NCBI GenBank assembly: GCA_937975725.1
Contig: CALJUL010000124.1
Span: forward strand, 1 to 41,419
Reading direction: 5' to 3'
Length of the DNA stretch: 41,419 nucleotides
DNA from: an uncultured Pseudoxanthomonas sp.
Lineage (GTDB): Bacteria; Pseudomonadota; Gammaproteobacteria; Xanthomonadales; Xanthomonadaceae
The notes beneath the pieces were generated by a model. The model did no database searches. It was not told where the DNA came from and saw only the letters and a program-made list of their open reading frames with translations. Every line of letters begins with the position of its first letter. Within the stretch, counting starts at the first letter, position 1. Both the position numbers and the translations under genes were made by a program. This document shows, one piece after another, positions 1 through 7,268 of this stretch.

Positions 1-913
1 GGTAGATCGGCACCGTGCCGATCGGCACCGGCGAGTTGCGGATGATCCACTCGCGCGTCTCGTGGATGTGCTTGCCGGTGGACAGGTCCATCACCGTGTC
101 GCCGCCCCAGCGGATCGACCACACCAGCTTCTCGACTTCCTCGGCGATGCCCGACGACACCGCGCTGTTGCCGATGTTGGCGTTGATCTTGGTCAGGAAG
201 TTGCGGCCGATGATCATCGGCTCGCTTTCCGGGTGGTTGATGTTGTTCGGCAGGATGGCGCGGCCGCGGGCGATCTCGTCGCGCACGAATTCCGGCGTGA
301 TGAGCTTCTGGATGCTGGCGCCGAACGATTCGCCGGGGTGCTGGAACAGCAGGGACCGGGGATCGACGTTGCCGTTCTCCTGTCGCGACTCGCGTCGCTC
401 CCACAGGGCTTCCAGCCGCTGGTTCTCGCGGATGGCGACGTATTCCATCTCCGGCGTGACGATGCCGCGCTTGGCGTAGTGCATCTGGCTGACGTTGGCG
501 CCGGCCTTGGCGCGGCGCGGCAGCACGCGGTTGGGGAAGCGCACCGCGTCCAGCTTCGGATCGTGCTCGCGCGCGCGGCCGAATTCCGAACTCAGCGCGG
601 ACAACTGCTCGGTGTCGCCACGCTCCTCGATCCAGCGCGCGCGCAGCGCGGCCAGGCCGGCGGCCAGGTCGATGCACGCCTGCGGATCGGTGTACGGACC
701 GGAAGTGTCGTACACGGTGACCGGCGGGTTCTCTTCGCCGCCGAAGATGGTCGGCGTCTGGGTCAGCGCGATCTCGCGCATCGGCACCCGCAGGTCGGGC
801 CGCGAGCCTTCGACGAAGACCTTGCGCGAACCCGGGATGGGGCGGGTCACGGATTCGGAAAGCTGCCCGGTCTGCTGCAGCAGGTCGGCGGCGGGCTTGG
901 GTTGGGCGTTCAT
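1..913 (-). CDS. thiC: Phosphomethylpyrimidine synthase ThiC (5' part, runs off the window)
   Basis: Radical-SAM enzyme that converts aminoimidazole ribotide to hydroxymethylpyrimidine phosphate in thiamine synthesis. About 304 N-terminal residues are visible, starting MNAQPKPAADLLQQTGQLSE. ThiC-typical stretches follow, such as GSRPDLRVPMREI, QMHYAKRGIVTPEMEYVA, MIIGRNFLTKINANIGNSA and the conserved WGGDTVMDLSTG before the edge. The catalytic C-terminal [4Fe-4S] cysteines lie outside the window. The ATG at 913 is preferred over the in-frame ATG at 919 because an AGGA sits eight bases before it. A TPP riboswitch lies about 115 bases upstream on the same strand, which supports the identity and predicts repression by thiamine pyrophosphate. 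Confidence 0.96.
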   Translation of the reverse strand, partial: MNAQPKPAADLLQQTGQLSESVTRPIPGSRKVFVEGSRPDLRVPMREIALTQTPTIFGGEENPPVTVYDTSGPYTDPQACIDLAAGLAALRARWIEERGDTEQLSALSSEFGRAREHDPKLDAVRFPNRVLPRRAKAGANVSQMHYAKRGIVTPEMEYVAIRENQRLEALWERRESRQENGNVDPRSLLFQHPGESFGASIQKLITPEFVRDEIARGRAILPNNINHPESEPMIIGRNFLTKINANIGNSAVSSGIAEEVEKLVWSIRWGGDTVMDLSTGKHIHETREWIIRNSPVPIGTVPIY

Positions 914-1028
914 CGGCATCGTCCTGGTCGGTGGGACACGAGGGGATCGCATCACGGGACGAAGCGGCGGCGCGGCGGCGGACGGATTGCGGGCCCGGGC
1001 GGGCGGCACGGCAACACGGCGCATCCTG

Positions 1029-1110
1029 CGAAGCTTCCCTACGCCGGTCTGAACCGGATCAGGTTCGAAGGGTCTGTCTCAATCGCCGGCCCGGCGATAC
1101 CCCCGCTTCG
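1029..1110 (-). ncRNA. TPP (THI-element) riboswitch controlling thiC
   Basis: Read on the minus strand. A closing stem pairs CGAAGC (1105-1110) with GCTTCG (1029-1034). It encloses GGGGG, an eight-base stem ATCGCCGG/CCGGCGAT, the TGAGA motif, ACCCTTCGAACCTGATC, and an arm CCGGTTCAGACCGG followed by GTAGGGAAG. These are the conserved blocks of the thiamine pyrophosphate aptamer. It sits between the putative -10 box and thiC. I see no clear terminator between it and thiC, so translational control or Rho-dependent control is possible. Confidence 0.95.
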
Positions 1111-1116
1111 GGGCGC

Positions 1117-1122
1117 ATTAGA
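1117..1122 (-). promoter_or_regulatory. Putative -10 box of thiC
   Basis: TCTAAT on the minus strand lies about seven bases before the 5' edge of the TPP riboswitch, where a -10 element would be expected. No good -35 is evident in this GC-rich stretch. The opposite strand has TATGCT at 1175-1180, a possible -10 for the divergent peptidase gene. Confidence 0.4.
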
Positions 1123-1221
1123 CCACACGGGCGCGCCGTGTGCCTCCCGCGCCGTGCCGCGCCGGCGGCTGGGGTATGCTCGCCCGCGGGGATCGGCGGG
1201 CCGGAAGACGGAAAGGGGCGT

Positions 1222-3165
1222 ATGCGCACGCTTGCACTGACCATCGCGACCATGCTGCTTTGCGCGGCCTGGCTGCCGGCACGGGCCGCGGCGCCGGTGC
1301 CCGTGGAAGCCTTCGCCACCTCCAACGCCCTGCATTCGCCGCGGCTCTCGCCGGACGGCGCGCACGTCGCCATCACCGCCGACCTGGGCGAAGGCCACCA
1401 CGCGCTGATGGTCCATCGCACCCGCGACATGCAGCGCACGGCCATGCTGCGGCTGCCGCGCTACGAACTGCCCACGCAGGTGGCCTGGGTCAGCGACACC
1501 CGGCTCGTGCTGGCGAAGGGGCGGCAGGTCGGCTCGCGCGAGGCGCCGGTGCCGATGGGCGACATCATCGCCACCGACGCGGACGGCAAGAACCAGAAAT
1601 ACCTGTTCGGCTACCAGCATTCGCCGCGCAACGGCGGCATCGAGTCGGGGTTCGGCTACATCGAAGGGCTGCCCATCGTGCCCAATGGCCGCTTCTACAT
1701 GCGCCGCCTCGCCCGCAATACGCGCCGCTCCCAGCTCTACGACATGGATGCGGCGAACGGCAGTGCGCGGCTGGTGGCCGACATCGACGCCAAGGACATG
1801 CAGTTCGTGCTGGACCGGAACGGCGTGCCGCGCTACGCCTACGGCGTCGACGACCAGGACCGCTACCTGCTGTTCGCCGCCGACGCGCAGGGCAAGGACT
1901 GGCATCCGCTGCCGCCCGCACGGCCCGGCGTCCGCTGGACGCCCTACGCCTTCGGCGAGGACGGCCAGGAGGTGTTCGCCCTGCAGAGCACGGATGGCGG
2001 ACCGGCGATGCTGGTGGCCTCGGCCGCCGACGGCAGCGAGCGCCGCGTGCTCGCCCGCCATCCCACCCACAGCGTCAGCGACATCGAATGGTCTGCGGTG
2101 CACCTGCCCTTTGCCGCGCACGCGGACGAAGGGCGCCCGCACGCCGTGTACTTCGATGCGCAATCGGCGGACGCGCGGTTGCACGAAGCCTTATCCAACA
2201 GCTTCCCCGACCATTACGTCACCTACGTGGACCACAGCCGCGACGGCAACCTCTCGCTGTTCTACGCCTACAGCGACCGCGATCCCGGCAGTTGGTACCT
2301 GTTCGACCGCGCGCAGGGCAAGGCCTCGCTGCTGCTGTCCAGCCGGTCGGGGCTGGACCCGGCGCAACTGGGCGAACGCCACGCCTTCCGCTTCCGCGCA
2401 AGCGACGGCCTGGAACTGGAAGGGTTCATGACCCTGCCGACGGGCGTCGATTCGCCCGTGCACCTGCCCGCGGTGGTGCTGCCACACGGCGGCCCGCACG
2501 GGGTGCGCGACCGTTGGGCCTTCGACACCGATGCGCAATTCCTCGCCAGCCGCGGCTACCTGGTGCTGCAGGTGAACTACCGCGGCTCGGGCGGGCGTGG
2601 CCAGGCCTTCAGGGAAGCCGGCTACCTGCAATGGGGCACACGCGTGCAGCAGGATCTGCTCGACGGCCTGCAATGGGCGATCGGCAAGGATTACGTGGAT
2701 GCCGAACGCGTCTGCGCCTTCGGCGCCAGCTTCGGCGCGTACTCCGCCATGATGCTGGCCGCGCGCGCGCCGGAACGGATCAAGTGCGCCGCCGGCCTGG
2801 CCGGGCTGTACGACCTGAAGATGATGTACGCGAAGGGCGACATCCGCAGCACCCAGTCCGGCACCCACTACCTGGCCCGCGCCATCGGCCGCAGCGACGC
2901 GGAACTGGCGGCCAACTCGCCCACTGCCGTCGCCGCCGACATCCGCGCGCCCGTCTTCCTGGCTCACGGCGAACTCGACGAGCGCACGCCGGTCGCGCAG
3001 GCCAAGGCGATGAAGGCGGCGCTGGAACGCGCCGGCAACGCGCCCGAGTGGATGCTGGTGAACGGCGAAGGTCACGGATTCCACGCCGACGCCAACAACG
3101 CCGCCTTCTACCGGCGGCTGGAAGCCTTTCTGGAACGGCACATCGGCGCTGCCGGCGCGCGCTGA
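1222..3165 (+). CDS. Secreted S9-family (prolyl oligopeptidase-type) serine peptidase
   Basis: 647 residues. The start at 1222 is chosen because GGAAAGGGG precedes it and it opens a signal peptide (MRTLALTIATMLLCAAWLPA, cleavage near ARAAA), so the product is periplasmic or secreted. The middle of the protein is a degenerate beta-propeller (WDxD/SxDG-like repeats such as SPDGAHVAI). The C-terminal third is the S9 alpha/beta-hydrolase domain, with HGGPHG oxyanion region, nucleophile Ser503 in GASFGAYS, Asp586 in GELDERTP and His618 in GEGHGF. The family cleaves short peptides, often after proline or acting as acyl- or dipeptidyl-peptidases; the exact specificity cannot be read here. The nucleophile elbow has Ala where many members have a second Gly. 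It is divergent from thiC and convergent with the PhnD-like gene. Confidence 0.9.
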   Translation: MRTLALTIATMLLCAAWLPARAAAPVPVEAFATSNALHSPRLSPDGAHVAITADLGEGHHALMVHRTRDMQRTAMLRLPRYELPTQVAWVSDTRLVLAKGRQVGSREAPVPMGDIIATDADGKNQKYLFGYQHSPRNGGIESGFGYIEGLPIVPNGRFYMRRLARNTRRSQLYDMDAANGSARLVADIDAKDMQFVLDRNGVPRYAYGVDDQDRYLLFAADAQGKDWHPLPPARPGVRWTPYAFGEDGQEVFALQSTDGGPAMLVASAADGSERRVLARHPTHSVSDIEWSAVHLPFAAHADEGRPHAVYFDAQSADARLHEALSNSFPDHYVTYVDHSRDGNLSLFYAYSDRDPGSWYLFDRAQGKASLLLSSRSGLDPAQLGERHAFRFRASDGLELEGFMTLPTGVDSPVHLPAVVLPHGGPHGVRDRWAFDTDAQFLASRGYLVLQVNYRGSGGRGQAFREAGYLQWGTRVQQDLLDGLQWAIGKDYVDAERVCAFGASFGAYSAMMLAARAPERIKCAAGLAGLYDLKMMYAKGDIRSTQSGTHYLARAIGRSDAELAANSPTAVAADIRAPVFLAHGELDERTPVAQAKAMKAALERAGNAPEWMLVNGEGHGFHADANNAAFYRRLEAFLERHIGAAGAR

Positions 3166-3196
3166 CGCGCAGGCGCGGGGACGGCGGGGCGGTGGC

Positions 3197-4045
3197 TCAT
3201 TCGAGCTGCGTCGCCATGGCGTCGAGCAAGCCGGCCTCGGGCATGCGCATGCGCACCGCGTCGCCGAACTCCGGCCAGCCGGCGCGCAGGGCGGCCATGA
3301 CGGCGGGGTCCTCGGCGTGCGCTTCCAGCAGCCAGGCGGTGATGGCCTCGCAGGGCACGTCCGGCGCGGGGCGGCACAGCAACGGGCCGGGCGGGATCGG
3401 GTCGGAGCGCCACAGTTCCACCACACCTTGCGGGCGCGCGGCGTCGTACACGTCGGCCGCCAGCGCGGCCACGTCGGCCTCGCCGTCAGCCAGTGCCTGC
3501 AATGCGGCGGCATGCGAGCCGGCATAGGTTACGTGCGCGAAGCCGGTCGCCGGGTCCATGCCTTGCACGCGCAGGTGCTGCACCGGCACGAAGCCGCCCG
3601 AGGCCGAATCCCGGCCCACCAGGACCAGTCGCAGGCGGGCGGCGTCGCGCTTCAGGACGTCCATCGAACCGATGCCGTCGCGCGCCACCAGCACGGCGCG
3701 GTAGCGGTCGGCCTGCAACGCCGGGACCTGCGGCACCGGCAGGGTCGCCACGCGCGGCTGCCAGCGCCGGGTCTGCAGGTAGGCGTGCAGGTTGGGCACG
3801 GCCACGTCGGCCTCGCCGCGGCGCAGGGCTTCGACCAGCGCGGTCGGCGACGGGAACAGCTTCACCCGCACCGGGTGGCGGCCGCGCTTGGCCAGGTAGT
3901 CGGCCAGGGGCTGGATCGCGGCGATGCGGTCGCGCTGGGGATAGGCGTAGGTGGCGACCACCCACGGCGTGCGCGTCGCCTCGCCGGCGACGGCGGGCAG
4001 CGCGAGGGCGACGGTCAGGCAGGCAAGAAGAAAGGCGCGGTACAT
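3197..4045 (-). CDS. PhnD/SsuA-like periplasmic substrate-binding protein (orphan)
   Basis: 282 residues starting MYRAFLLACLTVALALPAVA, a clear signal peptide; upstream in-frame Met codons lie inside ilvD and were rejected. The mature protein reads like a type 2 periplasmic binding fold of the phosphate/phosphonate PhnD family: TYAYPQRDRIAAIQPLADYL, then ALRRGEADVAVPNLHAYL, then ALADGEADVAALAADVYD, and a late ELWRSDPIPPGPLLCRP. No permease or ATPase gene is nearby, so it may feed a transporter encoded elsewhere or act as a ligand sensor. The start is only seven bases after the ilvD stop, so co-transcription with ilvD is likely. The ligand is unknown. Confidence 0.8.
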   Translation of the reverse strand: MYRAFLLACLTVALALPAVAGEATRTPWVVATYAYPQRDRIAAIQPLADYLAKRGRHPVRVKLFPSPTALVEALRRGEADVAVPNLHAYLQTRRWQPRVATLPVPQVPALQADRYRAVLVARDGIGSMDVLKRDAARLRLVLVGRDSASGGFVPVQHLRVQGMDPATGFAHVTYAGSHAAALQALADGEADVAALAADVYDAARPQGVVELWRSDPIPPGPLLCRPAPDVPCEAITAWLLEAHAEDPAVMAALRAGWPEFGDAVRMRMPEAGLLDAMATQLE

Positions 4046-4052
4046 GCCGCCA

Positions 4053-5894
4053 TCAGACGGCATCGAGCATGGCTTTGTCACGCACCGCGCCCTTGTCGGC
4101 GCTGGTCGCCAGCAGGGCATAGGCCTTCAGCGCGGTGCTGACCTTGCGCGCGCGCGGCTGCGCGGGCTTCCAGCCCTTCGTGTCCTGCTCGGCGCGACGG
4201 GCCGCCAGTTCCTCGTCGGACACCATCAGATCGATGCCGCGCTGCGGGATGTCGATGCGGATGCGGTCACCGTCGCGCACCAGGGCGATGGCCCCGCCGG
4301 CGGCGGCTTCCGGGGATACATGGCCGATGGACAGGCCCGAGGTGCCGCCGGAGAAGCGGCCGTCGGTCAGCAGCGCGCACTGCTTGCCCAGGCCCTTGGA
4401 TTTCAGGTACGAGGTCGGATACAGCATTTCCTGCATGCCGGGCCCGCCCTTGGGGCCTTCGTAGCGGATCACCACGATGTCACCGGCCTTCACCTCGTCG
4501 CCGAGGATGCCGGCCACCGCCGCGTCCTGGCTCTCGTACACGCGGGCGTTGCCCTCGAACACGTGGATCGACTCGTCCACGCCGGCGGTCTTCACCACGC
4601 AGCCGTCGCGGGCGATGTTGCCGTACAGCACGGCCAGGCCGCCTTCTTTCGAATAGGCGTGCTCGACGCTGCGGATGCAGCCGTCGGCGCGGTCGGCGTC
4701 CAGCGACGGCCAGCGCGTGGCCTGGCTGAAGGCCACCTGCGACGGGACGCCGGCCGGGCCGGCCCGGTAGAAAGTGTGCACCGCCTCGTCGTCGGTGGCG
4801 GTCACGTCCCAGCGGGCGATGGCCGCGCCCAGGGTCTTGGCGTGCACGGTGGCGACGCCGGTGTGCAGCAGCCCGCCGCGCGCCAGCTCGCCCAAGATCG
4901 CCATGATGCCGCCGGCGCGGTGCACGTCCTCGATGTGGTACTTCTGCGTGTTCGGCGCCACCTTGCACAACTGCGGCACGCGCCGCGACAGGCGGTCGAT
5001 GTCGCGCATGGTGAACGGCACCTCGGCCTCCTGCGCCGCGGCCAGCAGGTGCAGGATGGTGTTGGTGGAGCCGCCCATCGCGATGTCCAGGGTCATCGCG
5101 TTCTCGAACGCCTCGAAGGTGGCGATGCCGCGCGGCAGCGCGCCGGCGTCGCCGGCGCCGTACCAGCGGTGGCACAGTTCCACCGCGGTCACGCCCGCCT
5201 TCTTGAACAGCGCCTCGCGGTCGGCGTGGGTGGCGACCACCGTGCCGTTGCCCGGCAGCGACAGGCCCAGCGCCTCGGTCAGGCAGTTCATCGAGTTGGC
5301 GGTGAACATGCCGCTGCACGAGCCGCAGGTGGGGCAGGCGCTGCGCTCGACCGCGGCGACCTGCTCGTCGCTGGCGTTGGGATCGGCGGCCATGACCATC
5401 GCGTCGATCAGGTCCAGCTTGTGGTCGGCCAGGCGGGTCTTGCCCGCTTCCATCGGCCCGCCGGAGACGAACACCGTGGGGATGTTGAGCCGCAGCGCGG
5501 CCATCAGCATGCCGGGGGTGATCTTGTCGCAGTTGGAGATGCACACCAGCGCGTCGGCGCAGTGCGCGTTGACCATGTACTCCACCGCGTCGGCGATCAG
5601 CTCGCGGCTGGGCAGCGAATACAGCATGCCGTCGTGGCCCATGGCGATGCCGTCGTCCACCGCGATGGTGTCGAACTCCTTGGCCACGCCGCCGACGCGC
5701 TCGATTTCACGTGCAACCAATTGCCCCAGGTCCTTCAGGTGCACGTGCCCGGGCACGAACTGGGTGAAGGAATTGGCGATGGCGACGATGGGTTTCTGGA
5801 AATCCCCGTCCTTCATGCCGGTCGCGCGCCACAGCGCGCGGGCGCCGGCCATGTTGCGGCCGTGGGTGGAAGTCCGGGAGCGATAATCGGGCAT
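4053..5894 (-). CDS. ilvD: Dihydroxy-acid dehydratase
   Basis: 613 residues, matching the usual length of about 616. Dehydrates 2,3-dihydroxy-isovalerate and -methylvalerate to the 2-keto acids, the third common step of valine/isoleucine synthesis, in the cytoplasm. The start at 5894 gives MPDYRSRTSTHGRNMAGARA, aligning with the E. coli N-terminus; the 23 residues upstream in frame have no family match. Iron-sulfur and metal ligands are visible: DDGIAMGH near 80, Cys122 and Lys124 in SNCDKITPG, and Cys193 in CPTCGSCSGMF. The C-terminal GRFSGGTSGLSIGHVSPEA block is intact. It is divergent from the ilvC operon rather than part of it, with the 366-base region between them holding the ilvC leader. 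Confidence 0.98.
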   Translation of the reverse strand: MPDYRSRTSTHGRNMAGARALWRATGMKDGDFQKPIVAIANSFTQFVPGHVHLKDLGQLVAREIERVGGVAKEFDTIAVDDGIAMGHDGMLYSLPSRELIADAVEYMVNAHCADALVCISNCDKITPGMLMAALRLNIPTVFVSGGPMEAGKTRLADHKLDLIDAMVMAADPNASDEQVAAVERSACPTCGSCSGMFTANSMNCLTEALGLSLPGNGTVVATHADREALFKKAGVTAVELCHRWYGAGDAGALPRGIATFEAFENAMTLDIAMGGSTNTILHLLAAAQEAEVPFTMRDIDRLSRRVPQLCKVAPNTQKYHIEDVHRAGGIMAILGELARGGLLHTGVATVHAKTLGAAIARWDVTATDDEAVHTFYRAGPAGVPSQVAFSQATRWPSLDADRADGCIRSVEHAYSKEGGLAVLYGNIARDGCVVKTAGVDESIHVFEGNARVYESQDAAVAGILGDEVKAGDIVVIRYEGPKGGPGMQEMLYPTSYLKSKGLGKQCALLTDGRFSGGTSGLSIGHVSPEAAAGGAIALVRDGDRIRIDIPQRGIDLMVSDEELAARRAEQDTKGWKPAQPRARKVSTALKAYALLATSADKGAVRDKAMLDAV

Positions 5895-6010
5895 GTAAAA
5901 CCGGGGAACGGCGACGACGCGGGGGAACGTGATTTTGCGGTGTTTTCTAGGTTTCAGTTGCAACCATCTCCGTTGAAATCATCCAGTCGTCGCAAAGCGC
6001 CGGAAAACGC

Positions 6011-6016
6011 TTGACA
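6011..6016 (+). promoter_or_regulatory. Putative -35 box of the ilvC operon
   Basis: A perfect TTGACA lies upstream of the leader peptide. The -10 at the expected spacing (about 6034-6039) is a poor T-rich match. If it is used, transcription would start within a few bases of the leader ATG at 6047, making the leader mRNA nearly leaderless. Confidence 0.4.
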
Positions 6017-6046
6017 CGCTTCTCCGCGGCATGTTTTTCTTGCCGC

Positions 6047-6160
6047 ATGTTGCAGCGCCACACGCCCCCGTCGACCCGCCCGAACGCGCCTTCCGCGGCG
6101 TCCCTCCTCGTACTCGTCCTTATTACCTCGCCCACAGGTGCGGGACGGACCGGCGTGTAA
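6047..6160 (+). CDS. ilvL: ilv operon leader peptide (attenuation)
   Basis: A 37-codon ORF starting MLQRHTPPSTRPNAPSAAS and then, at codons 20-26 (6104-6124), Leu-Leu-Val-Leu-Val-Leu-Ile, followed by TSPTGAGRTGV and a stop. Seven consecutive branched-chain codons just ahead of an intrinsic terminator and ilvC are the signature of ribosome-mediated attenuation. It resembles the E. coli ilvGMEDA and ilvBN leaders in logic, not in sequence. No Shine-Dalgarno sequence is visible. Its product has no expected function beyond sensing charged tRNA-Leu, -Val and -Ile. Alternative frames in this stretch, such as the ATG at 6031, lack the codon run. Confidence 0.85.
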   Translation: MLQRHTPPSTRPNAPSAASLLVLVLITSPTGAGRTGV

Positions 6161-6213
6161 GCAGCAAGCAACGCCAGATTCGCAAACCCCGCACTGAGAA
6201 GTGCGGGGTTTTT
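6115..6213 (+). promoter_or_regulatory. ilvC attenuator (alternative hairpins)
   Basis: Three mutually exclusive pairings are visible. Region 1 (CGTCC, 6115-6119, inside the Leu/Val codon run) can pair with GGACG (6143-6147). Region 2 (GTGCGGG, 6138-6144) can instead pair with CCCGCAC (6188-6194), forming an antiterminator. That same CCCGCAC is the 5' arm of the terminator and otherwise pairs with GTGCGGG at 6201-6207. A ribosome stalled on codons 20-26 would cover region 1, free region 2 and prevent termination, so the operon is induced when branched-chain aminoacyl-tRNA is scarce. Confidence 0.85.
6185..6213 (+). terminator. Intrinsic terminator of the ilvC leader
   Basis: A perfect ten-base stem AACCCCGCAC/GTGCGGGGTT with a TGAGAA loop is followed directly by TTT and CG. 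It lies 47 bases before the ilvC start, where readthrough would be controlled by the leader peptide. Confidence 0.9.
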
Positions 6214-6260
6214 CGTTTAAGCCCCACCCCTTTCACTTCAACCCTCAGGAATCCCGCGCA

Positions 6261-7268
6261 ATGACCACCGCCAACACCCTTCCCCAGCCCAAGATCGCCA
6301 TCGTCGGCTACGGCAGCCAGGGCCGCGCGCACGCGCTCAACCTGCGCGATTCGGGCTTCGACGTCACCGTCGGCCTGCGCCCGGGCGGCCCGACCGAAGC
6401 GAAGGCGCAGGCCGACGGCTTCGTGGTGAAGGCGCCGGCCGAGGCGGTGAAGGATGCCGACTTGGTCGCCGTGCTGACCCCGGACATGGTGCAGAAGAAG
6501 CTCTACAACGACGTGCTGGCGCCGAACATGAAGCAGGGTGCGGTGCTGCTGTTCGCGCACGGCCTGAACGTGCACTTCGGCATGATCGAGCCGCGCGAAG
6601 ACCTGGACGTGGTGCTGGTCGCACCGAAGGGCCCCGGCGCGCTGGTCCGCCGCGAGTACGAGATCGGCCGCGGCGTGCCCTGCATCTACGCCGTCTACCA
6701 GGACCGCAGCGGCAAGGCCGAGCAGTACGCGCTGGCCTACGCCGGCGGCCTGGGCGGCGCGCGCGCCAACATCATCAAGACCACCTTCAAGGAAGAGACC
6801 GAGACCGACCTGTTCGGCGAGCAGGCCGTGCTGTGCGGCGGCGCCTCCTCGCTGGTGCAGGCCGGCTTCGAGACGCTGGTGGAAGCCGGCTACCAGCCGG
6901 AGATCGCCTACTACGAAGTGCTGCACGAGCTGAAGCTGATCGTGGACCTGTTCTACGAAGGCGGCATCACCCGCATGCTGGAGTTCATCTCCGAGACCGC
7001 GCAGTACGGCGATTTCGTCAGCGGCCCGCGCGTGATCGACGCCGGCGTCAAGGCGCGCATGAAGGACGTGCTGACCGACATCCAGAACGGCACCTTCACC
7101 CGCAACTGGCAGGCCGAGTACGACGCCGGCCTGCCGAACTACAAGAAGTTCCAGCAGGCCGACAAGGACCACCCGATCGAGCAGGTCGGCAAGCAGTTGC
7201 GCGCCAAGATGGTCTGGCTGCAGGCCAACGCCTCGCAACCGGACACGGACGAGCAGGCCGCCGCATGA
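6261..7268 (+). CDS. ilvC: Ketol-acid reductoisomerase (class I)
   Basis: 335 residues. Isomerises and reduces acetolactate or acetohydroxybutyrate to the dihydroxy acids; Mg2+- and NAD(P)H-dependent. The Rossmann motif is GYGSQG (16-21). Metal and catalytic residues lie in FKEETETDLFGEQAVLCGG and in YYEVLHELKLIVDLFYEGG. The loop that selects the cofactor phosphate reads Arg40-Pro-Gly-Gly-Pro-Thr45-Glu46 (GLRPGGPTEAKA), without the serines common in short-chain KARIs. The length fits class I. First structural gene after the attenuator; its stop overlaps the ilvG start as ATGA. Confidence 0.98.
   Translation: MTTANTLPQPKIAIVGYGSQGRAHALNLRDSGFDVTVGLRPGGPTEAKAQADGFVVKAPAEAVKDADLVAVLTPDMVQKKLYNDVLAPNMKQGAVLLFAHGLNVHFGMIEPREDLDVVLVAPKGPGALVRREYEIGRGVPCIYAVYQDRSGKAEQYALAYAGGLGGARANIIKTTFKEETETDLFGEQAVLCGGASSLVQAGFETLVEAGYQPEIAYYEVLHELKLIVDLFYEGGITRMLEFISETAQYGDFVSGPRVIDAGVKARMKDVLTDIQNGTFTRNWQAEYDAGLPNYKKFQQADKDHPIEQVGKQLRAKMVWLQANASQPDTDEQAAA

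Noticed and set aside
6031..6264. ATG at 6031 as an alternative leader ORF (77 codons)
   Set aside because: It lacks the branched-chain codon run and runs through the terminator into ilvC; the frame from 6047 explains the attenuator.
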